From: Colivicinus sp022776215
Lineage (GTDB): Bacteria; Bacillota_I; Bacilli_A; Erysipelotrichales; Erysipelotrichaceae
Direction of reading: 5' to 3'
NCBI GenBank assembly: GCA_022776215.1
Contig: JALFIR010000008.1
Span: 1-41,035 of the forward strand
DNA: 41,035 nucleotides
In this document: one piece after another, positions 16,512 through 24,503 of the stretch
How positions within the stretch are numbered: position 1 is the stretch's first letter
Layout of the letters: every line of letters starts with the position of its first letter
Notes under the pieces: generated by a model
What the model saw: only the letters and a program-made list of their open reading frames with translations
Told to the model about the DNA's origin: nothing
Database searches by the model: none
Translations under genes and position numbers: made by a program

Positions 16512-17375
16512 TTATCTATATAAGCTTGCCTTGCCTACAGAATTAAACAACTCCATTTTATTCTTAACTACTGCCTTAGTATCAACAATAGCTGGTCCCA
16601 TTACTTTAGCAGGAACAAAGCCACCTGTTTCTTTATATACTTCATCTAACTTCTTGAAATATGCATACTTGATATCACTTGAAATATTTACTTTGGCAAT
16701 ACCAATCTTACAAGCCTTAGCAATTTCATCATCTGGATTATTAGAACCACCATGTAATACAAGAGGTACAGGAGCAATCTTCTTAATTTCTTCTAATAAT
16801 TCAAGTTGTAACTTTGGAGTATAGCCCTTAGGATAAATACCATGTGCTGTACCAATAGCGATAGCCAAACAGTCTACACCAGTCTTTTCTACAAAGTCCA
16901 CTACATCCTCGGGACGAGTATAAGTGATATTAGTTACACCACCTTCATCAGAATTACCAATAGCACCAATAGTACCGATTTCACCTTCAACTGTAACACC
17001 AGCTGCATGAGCAATTTCTACTACCTTCTTAGTCAAAGCAACATTTTCTTCATAAGAAAGAGTAGAACCATCAATCATTACACTAGTGAAACCAGCTTGA
17101 ATTGCTCTAACACACTCTTCAACTGTATGACCATGGTCTAGGTGTAACGCAAATGGCACCCTAGAATCCTTGCATCTTTCAATTACATATTTATAGAAAT
17201 CTTTCGTAACAAATTCAAATTCACCTGCAGAAGCTTCGATGATAGCTGGAGAATCACTTTCTTCAGCTTGTTCAACTACCGACCTAACAAGAGCTAACTC
17301 AGTAGCGTTGAACGCACCAACAGCGAAGTCTGCATCTTTTGCCTTGTCCAAAAGATATTTCATACTTACCAACAT
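16512..17375 (-). CDS. Class II fructose-bisphosphate-type aldolase
   Basis: A 287-residue zinc-dependent aldolase of the FbaA/GatY/KbaY/IolJ superfamily. Catalytic Asp80 and zinc ligand His81 lie in LHLDHGHT. Glu130/Glu132 are in VEGEIG, and the other zinc-site histidines are His178 (GTAHGIY) and His208 (VLHGGSN). The phosphate-binding KVNISSD segment is near the C-terminus. It would split a ketose phosphate into dihydroxyacetone phosphate or a related three-carbon unit plus an aldehyde. Being part of a PTS operon makes a dedicated substrate more likely than glycolytic fructose-1,6-bisphosphate. AGGGGA lies about nine bases before the ATG. Confidence 0.85.
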   Translation of the reverse strand: MLVSMKYLLDKAKDADFAVGAFNATELALVRSVVEQAEESDSPAIIEASAGEFEFVTKDFYKYVIERCKDSRVPFALHLDHGHTVEECVRAIQAGFTSVMIDGSTLSYEENVALTKKVVEIAHAAGVTVEGEIGTIGAIGNSDEGGVTNITYTRPEDVVDFVEKTGVDCLAIAIGTAHGIYPKGYTPKLQLELLEEIKKIAPVPLVLHGGSNNPDDEIAKACKIGIAKVNISSDIKYAYFKKLDEVYKETGGFVPAKVMGPAIVDTKAVVKNKMELFNSVGKASLYR

Positions 17376-17386
17376 ATACTTATCCC

Positions 17387-18466
17387 CTATTCGATAACTA
17401 AATCATCAGAATCATCAACATCAGCTGAACCAAGATTTACAAGACCTGCTTTTTCATCAGCTTCTGTAACTGGCTTTTTAATAATTGCAAGAACTACACC
17501 AGTGATTACTGAACCAATCGCAAGAGCTAAACAGAACATGCCTGGGTTTGTGAATAGTGGAACTGTTAACATACCACCATGTACTACTGGAGCTTCAGTT
17601 CCCCATATCATACATAGACCACCACCGATAGCACTACCGATACAACAAGCGATAACAACTCTTACTAAGTCTCTAGCAGCAATTGGGATGACACCTTCAG
17701 TAATCATACAAATTCCCATTGGAACTGCAGCCTTTAATTGTTCTTTTTCAGCACTTGTGAACTTCTTAGGTTGTAATAGGCATGCAACTGCGATACCAAA
17801 TGGAGGAACCATAGAACCTAAGAACTTAATTGATTCTGGACCATATACACCATCAGCTAATAGACCATTTACGAAAGTAGAAGCTGTCTTGTTGATAGGA
17901 CCACCAAAGTCGAAACATGCCATTGCACCAACGATTGCACCAAAGACAAACTTAGAACCGTTACTCATGCTAGCTAACCAACCTTGTAATGAATTAATAA
18001 TCCATGCGAATGGAATACCTAGAACATAGTACATCAATAAGCAACATACAACAGTTGTTAAGAATGGGATAATCATTACAGGTAATAAACCTTTCATCCA
18101 AGCTGGAGTATGAGGAGCTAGGTACTTTTGTAAGAATAATACGAAGTAACCAATTAAGAAGCCACCAACGATACCACCAATAAATCCTGATTTAATGCTT
18201 GTACATACAAAGCCCATGATGATACCAGGCGCAATGCCTAGTCTTCCACAAATTGAGTATGCAGTACCAGCAGCGATAACAGGAACAACTAGGTTCATAC
18301 CAAATCCACCAATACTATATAGGTAGAAACCTAATCCTTCAGTAGCTTGTCTAACGTTTGGATCAATTACTTGACCAAGAGCCATACTTAGACCAGCAGC
18401 GACAACAAGCGGAATCATGTAACCAATTGCTGTCATAACATGTTTTTTAATTTCGAACTTTTTCAT
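17387..18466 (-). CDS. PTS system, fructose-type IIC permease
   Basis: A 359-residue membrane protein with about nine hydrophobic segments and the fructose/mannose-glycerate IIC pattern: HVMTAIGYMIPLVVAAGL at the start, GGIVGGFLIGYF, FGGPINKTASTF in the mid-loop, ITEGVIPIAARD as the conserved substrate-site signature, and GAPVVHGG-like EAPVVHGG. The C-terminus is an unusual acidic tail (DVDDSDDLVIE). It lies between the IIB gene and the aldolase. It would import and phosphorylate a hexose-like substrate at C1 or C6. Domain-separated IIA, IIB and IIC resemble the mannosylglycerate/fructose-like Fru family used for less common sugars. Confidence 0.85.
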   Translation of the reverse strand: MKKFEIKKHVMTAIGYMIPLVVAAGLSMALGQVIDPNVRQATEGLGFYLYSIGGFGMNLVVPVIAAGTAYSICGRLGIAPGIIMGFVCTSIKSGFIGGIVGGFLIGYFVLFLQKYLAPHTPAWMKGLLPVMIIPFLTTVVCCLLMYYVLGIPFAWIINSLQGWLASMSNGSKFVFGAIVGAMACFDFGGPINKTASTFVNGLLADGVYGPESIKFLGSMVPPFGIAVACLLQPKKFTSAEKEQLKAAVPMGICMITEGVIPIAARDLVRVVIACCIGSAIGGGLCMIWGTEAPVVHGGMLTVPLFTNPGMFCLALAIGSVITGVVLAIIKKPVTEADEKAGLVNLGSADVDDSDDLVIE

Positions 18467-18484
18467 ATAAACCCCCTTCGAAAA

Positions 18485-18808
18485 TTATTTCTTTAACTTA
18501 CTTTCCATTGCCTTTTCAAGCTTAGCGATAAATCCTAATGGATTAGAAATTACTTTTGCAGTGCCAATCCTAACAATTGGCTTCCCCTCAAACCTTTCTT
18601 CTCCAGAAACTCTTACATCAGCTGCTAAGACAACAACGTCAGCATTTTTAATATCTTCCGGTGTTAATTCAAACTCAACGCCGATAGTACCTTGTGTCTC
18701 AATTTTGCAACTATGTCCTCTTTGCTCAGCTGCTTGTATCAACACTTCCCTGCACATATAGGTATGTGCAATTCCTGCTGGACATGCAGAAATACCTACA
18801 ATATTCAT
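18485..18808 (-). CDS. PTS system, fructose-type IIB component
   Basis: A 107-residue fructose-family IIB. The phosphocysteine is Cys9 in ISACPAGIAHTYM, followed by the family segments KIETQGTIG and VVLAADVRV. It takes phosphate from the IIA encoded 12 bp upstream and phosphorylates the sugar bound by the IIC downstream. Length and motif are normal for a single-domain IIB-Fru. Confidence 0.9.
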   Translation of the reverse strand: MNIVGISACPAGIAHTYMCREVLIQAAEQRGHSCKIETQGTIGVEFELTPEDIKNADVVVLAADVRVSGEERFEGKPIVRIGTAKVISNPLGFIAKLEKAMESKLKK

Positions 18809-18820
18809 CTTTTCTCCTTT

Positions 18821-19273
18821 CTATTCTTTACTGAATATGTTTATGACTACTTCCTTATCTTCTGTAGTCTTTAAGGTCTCTACTATACTTTGATCACATA
18901 GTTTCATTGCTACACGAGATAGCACCTTAACTAGTTCTGCCTTATCTTTATTAGCGATAGCCATCATTACAAATACGTTAACTGGCTGATTATCAATTGA
19001 CTCCCAAGGAATCAACTTATCACTTCTACAAACTGCTATACAAGATTTGTTTACACCATCAGATTTGCCATGAGGAATACATAAGTTGTTAACCATTCCG
19101 GTTGGACCCTCTTTTTCTCTTTCATAAACATCTTTTAGAAATTGTTCCTTATCATTTAGAACACCACTCTTATCAAAGATCTCTACTATCTCTTTTAAGA
19201 TCTCATCTTTAGTAGTTCCTTTTAGATGAAAATCAATTCTACTTTCATCTAAAGCCGTTGTCATATCTATCAT
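18821..19273 (-). CDS. PTS system, fructose-type IIA component
   Basis: A 150-residue PTS_EIIA_2 domain with the active histidine at His68 (NNLCIPHGKSDGVN) and the typical KEGPTGM segment just before it. It opens the operon IIA-IIB-IIC-aldolase-dehydrogenase-dehydratase. AGGAGGAAG precedes the start, and a good promoter lies at 19315-19342. It draws phosphate from general HPr. It appears intact. Confidence 0.9.
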   Translation of the reverse strand: MIDMTTALDESRIDFHLKGTTKDEILKEIVEIFDKSGVLNDKEQFLKDVYEREKEGPTGMVNNLCIPHGKSDGVNKSCIAVCRSDKLIPWESIDNQPVNVFVMMAIANKDKAELVKVLSRVAMKLCDQSIVETLKTTEDKEVVINIFSKE

Positions 19274-19301
19274 TTAATCTTCCTCCTGCAAGCGGTTTCA
19301 A

Positions 19302-19342
19302 TTTCGACACCTTTATTGTATCGAATTTTTTTCTTTTTGCAA
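19302..19342 (-). promoter_or_regulatory. Promoter of the fructose-type PTS operon with overlapping inverted repeat
   Basis: On the minus strand TTGCAA (-35, 19337-19342) and TACAAT (-10, 19315-19320) are 16 bp apart. TTTCGA (19302-19307) and TCGAAT (19321-19326) form an inverted repeat that brackets the -10, a suitable place for the divergent RpiR-type regulator to bind. Confidence 0.55.
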
Positions 19343-19435
19343 CACTAAATAAAAAAAATTTTTCTTTTTAACAAAAAAGTATTTAAAAACCCTTTAAAAT
19401 AGGCAATAATAGAATTGTTAAAGGAATAATAATTT

Positions 19436-20299
19436 ATGAAAAAAACAAAATCACTGTCATATACGACACGAATTAACTCAGTATATCCTTCTTTAAACGA
19501 TACCGAAAAAAAGATTGCTGATTATATTTCTAACAACATTAAAGTCGTATCACATTCTACTATTAGTCAAATTTCTAGCGCCATTGGTGTTGCCGATTCA
19601 ACTTTCTTTAAATTCACTAAAATGTTAGGCTATGATGGCTTCACTGATTTTAAGATTGCCTTATTAACAGAAGACTTTGATCCAGAGATTTCTTTAAAGA
19701 AAGAACTGAACACAAAAGATGATGATTCTACTATTGCCAAGAAGATTTGCGAATCTAGCAAGCGTTCTATAAACAACACAATAGAATTAATTGATTCTAA
19801 AACATTTAAAAAAGCTGTTGATTATATTACAACAGCTAGACAAGTAGCTTTCTTTGGACTTGGTGGTTCTAATGTTATGGCCTTTGATGCCTATCATTTA
19901 TTTATGAGATCACCTTTTAAGTGTATCTATAATTGTGACTACGATATGCAAACTATGGCAGCTTCTCTATTATCAAAAGAAGATGTTGCGATTATCATAT
20001 CTCACTCAGGAAAAACTTCTGGTGCTATAGAAATAGAAAATATTTGTCTTGAAAATAAGGTTCCTGTTATAGCGATATCTTCTAATCCTATATCTCCTAT
20101 TGCTAAGTCAGCTAATATCTTATTACAATCTGCTACTGATGAACTAACTTATAGATCTGAGTCTATGCCTTCTAGAGTATCTCAATATTGTATTATCAAT
20201 GCTTTATTCGTTACATCGATGCTTAGAGATCAAGATAACTCAACTAGAACCATTGATACTATTCATAAAACATTGAGTAAGATTGAAAAGAATAAATAA
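19436..20299 (+). CDS. RpiR-family (MurR/RpiR) transcriptional regulator
   Basis: A 287-residue regulator with the family's two domains. An N-terminal helix-turn-helix (about residues 15-75) includes LNDTEKKIADYI, TISQISSAIGVADSTFFKF and MLGYDGFTDFK. A C-terminal SIS domain (about 110-260) senses a phosphosugar: FFGLGGSNVMAFDAYH and IIISHSGKTSGAIEIE. It is transcribed divergently from the fructose-type PTS operon, so it very likely controls that operon in response to its phosphorylated substrate or a breakdown product. AAAGGA precedes the ATG by about ten bases. It appears intact. Confidence 0.9.
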   Translation: MKKTKSLSYTTRINSVYPSLNDTEKKIADYISNNIKVVSHSTISQISSAIGVADSTFFKFTKMLGYDGFTDFKIALLTEDFDPEISLKKELNTKDDDSTIAKKICESSKRSINNTIELIDSKTFKKAVDYITTARQVAFFGLGGSNVMAFDAYHLFMRSPFKCIYNCDYDMQTMAASLLSKEDVAIIISHSGKTSGAIEIENICLENKVPVIAISSNPISPIAKSANILLQSATDELTYRSESMPSRVSQYCIINALFVTSMLRDQDNSTRTIDTIHKTLSKIEKNK

Positions 20300-20378
20300 A
20301 ATCCATAGTCAACCATAAATTTTGAACACAAGCAGTCGATACTTATAACAGGCTCTTTTCATAGTACACAAATTAATA

Positions 20379-20416
20379 GTCGGCCATATACCCTAAATTT
20401 GGGCTTTATGGCCGAC
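20379..20416 (+). terminator. Hairpin after the RpiR gene
   Basis: GTCGGCCATA (20379-20388) pairs perfectly with TATGGCCGAC (20407-20416); the loop holds a further CCTAAATTTGGG partial palindrome. The following sequence GCATTAAATTTCTT is only moderately T-rich. Likely the RpiR terminator, 80 bp after its stop. Confidence 0.6.
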
Positions 20417-20449
20417 GCATTAAATTTCTTAATATACAAAAAAGGAGAC

Positions 20450-20566
20450 ATGTTATCATTCACCGGTCAAACACAATCATCTGATGGCTATATTTGGTAT
20501 GAAATAACTGATAACCAATGGATAGCTGATGATAATGGTAAATGGGTATACCTATTAAAGTACTAA
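20450..20566 (+). pseudogene. 38-codon remnant resembling the end of a bacterial SH3-type wall-binding domain
   Basis: The frame reads MLSFTGQTQSSDGYIWYEI and then TDNQWIADDNGKWVYLLKY. The GYxWYEI...NQWIADDNGKWV pattern resembles the last two strands of bacterial SH3 repeats found at the C-terminus of secreted hydrolases and choline/wall-binding proteins. There is no signal peptide, enzyme domain or first half of the SH3 fold, so it is probably the surviving tail of a deleted cell-wall gene. AAAGGAG lies only two bases from the ATG, too close for good initiation. A terminator follows at once. Confidence 0.5.
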
Positions 20567-20574
20567 AATTACTT

Positions 20575-20600
20575 AAGGGCGACAACTGTCGTCCTTATTC
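20575..20600 (+). terminator. Terminator after the SH3-like remnant
   Basis: AAGGGCGACA and TGTCGTCCTT pair with one G-T around AC, followed by ATTCCATTT. Confidence 0.65.
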
Positions 20601-20605
20601 CATTT

Positions 20606-20765
20606 ATCTTACTAATATCTTACTAAATATCTTACTAAATTAATTTAATTATCTAAATTTAGTAAGATGAAATAGTTCCTAATTTTTCGCTTTATCCGGT
20701 AATTTGTTCTATCTCTCTTACTAAATATCTTACTAAATATATTTCAATTACTGATTTTAGTAAGA
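20606..20765. repeat. Bipartite 12-bp repeat array, core CTTA
   Basis: Module 1: ATCTTACTAAT (20606), ATCTTACTAAAT (20617 and 20629), a 16-bp AT-rich gap, inverted ATTTAGTAAGAT (20657). A 46-bp spacer follows. Module 2: CTCTTACTAAAT (20715), ATCTTACTAAAT (20727), a 15-bp gap, inverted ATTTTAGTAAGA (20754). Layout, module order, shortened 11-bp first copy and the fixed frame AT-NNNN-CTAAAT are the same as in the array at 13285-13436; only the four core letters differ. It lies directly beyond the 3' end of the second AlbA_2 gene. Confidence 0.7.
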
Positions 20766-20790
20766 CATAAGGTTGTGGTTGCTTGTTATA

Positions 20791-22476
20791 TTACTTGGTT
20801 TTATCATTTACTAATATCCAAGTTGCATTTACAGATTTTTTATTTAGACATTGAACTATTCCCTTTCTATTTAATGAATATAGTAAATTACGTATTTTAT
20901 TTTCTTTTTGTTTTTCATCTAGGCTATCAGGCAATTTATCCATTAATAAAATTCTGAAATTTTTCCTCGTGCCAGATTTATACTCTTCAAGATATTTAAC
21001 AATTAAATTACGATAATATTCGTCATTAAAACCTTTGTTCTTAACATATTGTTCTTTTTTTTCTAAACTTTTAGCAATATTAGCAGAAATGTAGATGTTA
21101 GGCGATCTACCTTCAATAACATTCAATTTTCTTAGATATTTAGCTTGTTCATTGGTTATTGGATGACGCTTTTGAACCTGATCAATTAGAAATACTGTTT
21201 GTAAATCAAACTCTGGATGTTCAAACAACAAATTCGTATAGTTTTCATCTAAGACTTTTCCATATACCGTCACTCCAACCTGGTTTCCTACTGATAAATT
21301 ATAATCTGGCATAGGAAAATATTTTTCTTGTTGTATCTTAAATACTTTGCGTATTCCCATGGATTGTGTATCAATCATATTGAATTTCATCATCGTTTCC
21401 GCCAATAACTGGTTTCTATAAAATGGAGGTGTGTAATTTTTTTGAAGTGCAACTTCAATACTTCCTGGTAAAAAAGATCCCGGATTTCTTAGTGTAATTT
21501 CATCCTCTTCTTCATCTAGATTAATTCGACCTCCTAGTGCATAGTTAGAATGAGCAATGCAATTATTCATGAGTTCTCTTAAAAGCCAAGTATCATATTG
21601 TTTTGTTTCAAAAGGGAATAAAGTCAATTGATTAGGCATATATCGATAAGTTAAATTACGAATTCGAGAAAAAATACGATCACCTAATGTGATAAATGGA
21701 ATTTTAAAGATTTGGTAGTCTTTAATGTTGTTTTTTGAATCATAAAGTCTCCATGCTGCTTCAGGCGTGTAATCAAATAAATAATCATAATCCTCATTTC
21801 CTAACAAAAGCATGCAAGCATTTGTTATACCACCATTTTGTATAAGTTTCATCTTTATCAAGAACTCTTCATCGCTCATAGAGTCAACTTCATTTGAGAT
21901 ATGTGGCTTTTGCATCTTCTCTTTGAAATTATGTCTAGCTAAAGAAATTGCATCTTTATCAAGATGTTGAATTGTAGCTCCTTTTACAAGTAATTTTGAC
22001 CAGTCACGATTACCTTGTTGACGAATTCGATCCATTTTTTCTAATGATAATGGAACAAGAGAATCCCCTTCTCTAGCATAATATAGGTCTTTCCAACCTG
22101 TTGGAATACCAGCTGTTGCAGCAGGTATCTGAAACATGATTATTCTTTTATCTTCTTTTTCAACTTCATAAATTTCAACAAATGAAATACCACCAGTTGT
22201 CTGTAATGATATTTCATGTTTTAGTGTATCGAGGCCACCCTTATTACGATAATTAGTGCCTATTATTTTTTTGCCTTTTTCTTTAATACCAAAAATAAGC
22301 CATCCGCACTGTAAATTTCTTAAGTTAGCTTCATTAGACAAAGCAGAAAAGTATTTACCAATCTTATCCTTATCATAATCATTATTAGCTTCTTTAAATT
22401 CTACAGTCTCGTTCTCCCAATTATTTATGAGACTATTTAATTTTTCCAGTAACTGATCTTGTAAGTTATTGTCCAT
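20791..22476 (-). CDS. AlbA_2-domain ATP-binding protein of the restriction island
   Basis: A 561-residue protein with an N-terminal AlbA_2 domain (about 15-150): ETVEFKEANNDYDKDKIGKY, GWLIFGIKEKGK, FQIPAATAGIPTGW and YYAREGDSLVPL. A central HATPase-like region contains LLRELMNNCIAHSNYALGG, ITLRNPGSFLPGS and MGIRKVFKIQ. The C-terminus is a helical, probably winged-helix region. The LMNNCIAHSNY motif is the counterpart of the ATPase N-box. Homologues often sit in type I restriction or other defence loci and are presumed regulators or accessory factors; the role is unproven. It lies 206 bp downstream of the DUF262 gene with its own AGGAGGAAT site, and nothing recognisable in the gap. Confidence 0.75.
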   Translation of the reverse strand: MDNNLQDQLLEKLNSLINNWENETVEFKEANNDYDKDKIGKYFSALSNEANLRNLQCGWLIFGIKEKGKKIIGTNYRNKGGLDTLKHEISLQTTGGISFVEIYEVEKEDKRIIMFQIPAATAGIPTGWKDLYYAREGDSLVPLSLEKMDRIRQQGNRDWSKLLVKGATIQHLDKDAISLARHNFKEKMQKPHISNEVDSMSDEEFLIKMKLIQNGGITNACMLLLGNEDYDYLFDYTPEAAWRLYDSKNNIKDYQIFKIPFITLGDRIFSRIRNLTYRYMPNQLTLFPFETKQYDTWLLRELMNNCIAHSNYALGGRINLDEEEDEITLRNPGSFLPGSIEVALQKNYTPPFYRNQLLAETMMKFNMIDTQSMGIRKVFKIQQEKYFPMPDYNLSVGNQVGVTVYGKVLDENYTNLLFEHPEFDLQTVFLIDQVQKRHPITNEQAKYLRKLNVIEGRSPNIYISANIAKSLEKKEQYVKNKGFNDEYYRNLIVKYLEEYKSGTRKNFRILLMDKLPDSLDEKQKENKIRNLLYSLNRKGIVQCLNKKSVNATWILVNDKTK

Positions 22477-22682
22477 TTTTTATTCCTCCTTGCCCTTCTT
22501 ATTTATCATATATTGTTAAGCTTTTAATTTATTAATCTTTTCTTTCTAAGCATGTGTAATCTAATTTTTTAATTTAATAATCGAGTTTTTATTAGAGTTG
22601 TTTTCATCTTTAGGAACATTTTTTAGCGTTGCCTTGTCATTTAATGTAATAATCAATTTGATATACACCAACCTTCAAGTTA

Positions 22683-24491
22683 TTACTTATCTAATTTCAT
22701 ATAAGCTTTCTTTACAATCTGTGCCATTAACAATCTTCTTTTATTTAAAAATTCTGGATATGGCATATTTTCAAAGTTTTCAGGTAGCGCATTCTGTTCA
22801 CAAGAAAGCTTATAAGATTCTTCACCAAGTTTAGTTCTGAATCTCTTAACATACTCCATTGGTGGTGTATCAGAAATGTCGATGTTGGTTTGATAGTCCA
22901 AATATGTAAAATTAGCTATTTGATTTCTGTCACGGTCACTATCAAATCCTATTTTTTCAAGATAATTCTTTGGGAAAATGTGATGTTTATCTACTGAATT
23001 TTTATTTCCATTTGTTCCCAAATTTAGATAATACGATAATTGCGTAGTACTAAATAACATAGGTGTTCCCAATACATTGATTGCAGCTATATATCCATAC
23101 CAAGCTGGAGATGTTGCAGATGAACTATTTAATTCTGTAGGCAATGAATATGTGAAGTAATCATCAGTAAATTTATTAGAAATTACATAATCAAGATATC
23201 TTACAAATTCATCAGCTGTTTTAACATCTCTTAAATCCGCAAATTGTTTTTCAACTTCAGTTTCTGCTGAACCTGTGTAAAACAAGGTAATTGTGGACAT
23301 AAAAATCCACTTACGTATTATTTTTTGAAGCTCTAAAGACGGAACATTATAATCGTATTTTCCAATTAGGTACAAAACATAACTAAAAACCACCGCATTA
23401 GTTGATGCAACAAAACTTCCTTTTAGATAACCAGCCGTGGCAAAAATATTCATAAATGCGTGCCAGTTATTTAGATTAGTCACCTCATCCAATGACTCTT
23501 TGAAAATCCTTAAATTTTCTTGGCGAACTCCTTGAGTAATTTCCCCTGTTTTCAGATTTTTACCACGAAGCAACATGTAAGCATAACGCAAACGCGCTCT
23601 TTTAAAACCTACACCTATAGCCATTCGTATTAGATGAGAAGGATCGACTTCAAGAATTTGATTATATGATGTGCCCTTGTTAGGTATTCTTGATTCAGCA
23701 CAAAACTTATCAATCTTCTCATGAACTTCATTATCATATACAGCAATTAGTGTCTCGATAAAGTTTTTCTCGGTTAAATTCTGGCCACCTGAATTAACAC
23801 GAACAAAAATGTCCGCAACATCTTCTTCATTAGCCTTTGCGTTGATTTTTAAAGTTGGCAAGGAATAAATTCTAAGATTAAGTAAGTCGTTAATATTAGT
23901 CTCAACAACGTCTTCATCATCTTCTGTTAATAAAGACTCGTTATTCTTTTCTCTTCCTTCATTAACTGTCTTAATGTATGCTTTTCTAAATCTTGAAATA
24001 GTGTGTTCTTGATCAGCTTCGAATACAGTACTAATATCACCAACCCATTCGGGGTTGCGTTCATAAGCTGGTGTCCAAACTGCAAACTCTCTAATTAAAG
24101 GGTTGAAAGAAATATGAATTCTTCTGTCTTCGTAGTTTTTATCTTTTATAGAAACTCCATACATCGCTGCAAGCAATGCGGTCAAACGTTGTTGTCCATC
24201 AATCACCAAATCATCTGGACGCTTATAGATTTTATCGTTAGTTCCAATATGGCTAGTATTTTCATAATCTTCAGGGGATGACCAAAGCATAATATAGCCA
24301 ATAGGATAACCTTTCATCATTGAATCAAGCAATTCACGAACCTTGCTATCTTTCCACACGAAAGGACGTTGCAAATCAGGTAAACCAATTCGTCCATTTC
24401 TAACATCGTTTAAAAGATCTCCTACTTTACTTGGTATATTATCATACAATTCTTTTCCCACAGTTCTATTTCCCTTTCTTTTTTTGCTCAA
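22683..24491 (-). CDS. DUF262/HNH protein, GmrSD-like putative modification-dependent endonuclease
   Basis: A 602-residue protein. The N-terminal DUF262 (GmrS-like, ParB/sulfiredoxin fold) shows LPDLQRPFVWKDSKVRELLD, GYPIGYIMLW and DLVIDGQQRLTALLAA, where DGQQR is the hallmark nucleotide-site motif. A long helical middle follows. Near the C-terminus (about 500-545) DKHHIFPKNYLEKIG and IANFTYLD form an HNH nuclease like the GmrD/DUF1524 half. GmrSD enzymes cut sugar-modified phage DNA using an NTP. The gene starts 12 bp after hsdR, so it belongs to the restriction operon as an additional defence layer. It appears intact. Confidence 0.8.
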   Translation of the reverse strand: MSKKRKGNRTVGKELYDNIPSKVGDLLNDVRNGRIGLPDLQRPFVWKDSKVRELLDSMMKGYPIGYIMLWSSPEDYENTSHIGTNDKIYKRPDDLVIDGQQRLTALLAAMYGVSIKDKNYEDRRIHISFNPLIREFAVWTPAYERNPEWVGDISTVFEADQEHTISRFRKAYIKTVNEGREKNNESLLTEDDEDVVETNINDLLNLRIYSLPTLKINAKANEEDVADIFVRVNSGGQNLTEKNFIETLIAVYDNEVHEKIDKFCAESRIPNKGTSYNQILEVDPSHLIRMAIGVGFKRARLRYAYMLLRGKNLKTGEITQGVRQENLRIFKESLDEVTNLNNWHAFMNIFATAGYLKGSFVASTNAVVFSYVLYLIGKYDYNVPSLELQKIIRKWIFMSTITLFYTGSAETEVEKQFADLRDVKTADEFVRYLDYVISNKFTDDYFTYSLPTELNSSSATSPAWYGYIAAINVLGTPMLFSTTQLSYYLNLGTNGNKNSVDKHHIFPKNYLEKIGFDSDRDRNQIANFTYLDYQTNIDISDTPPMEYVKRFRTKLGEESYKLSCEQNALPENFENMPYPEFLNKRRLLMAQIVKKAYMKLDK

Positions 24492-24503
24492 ATTATGTTC
24501 AAC

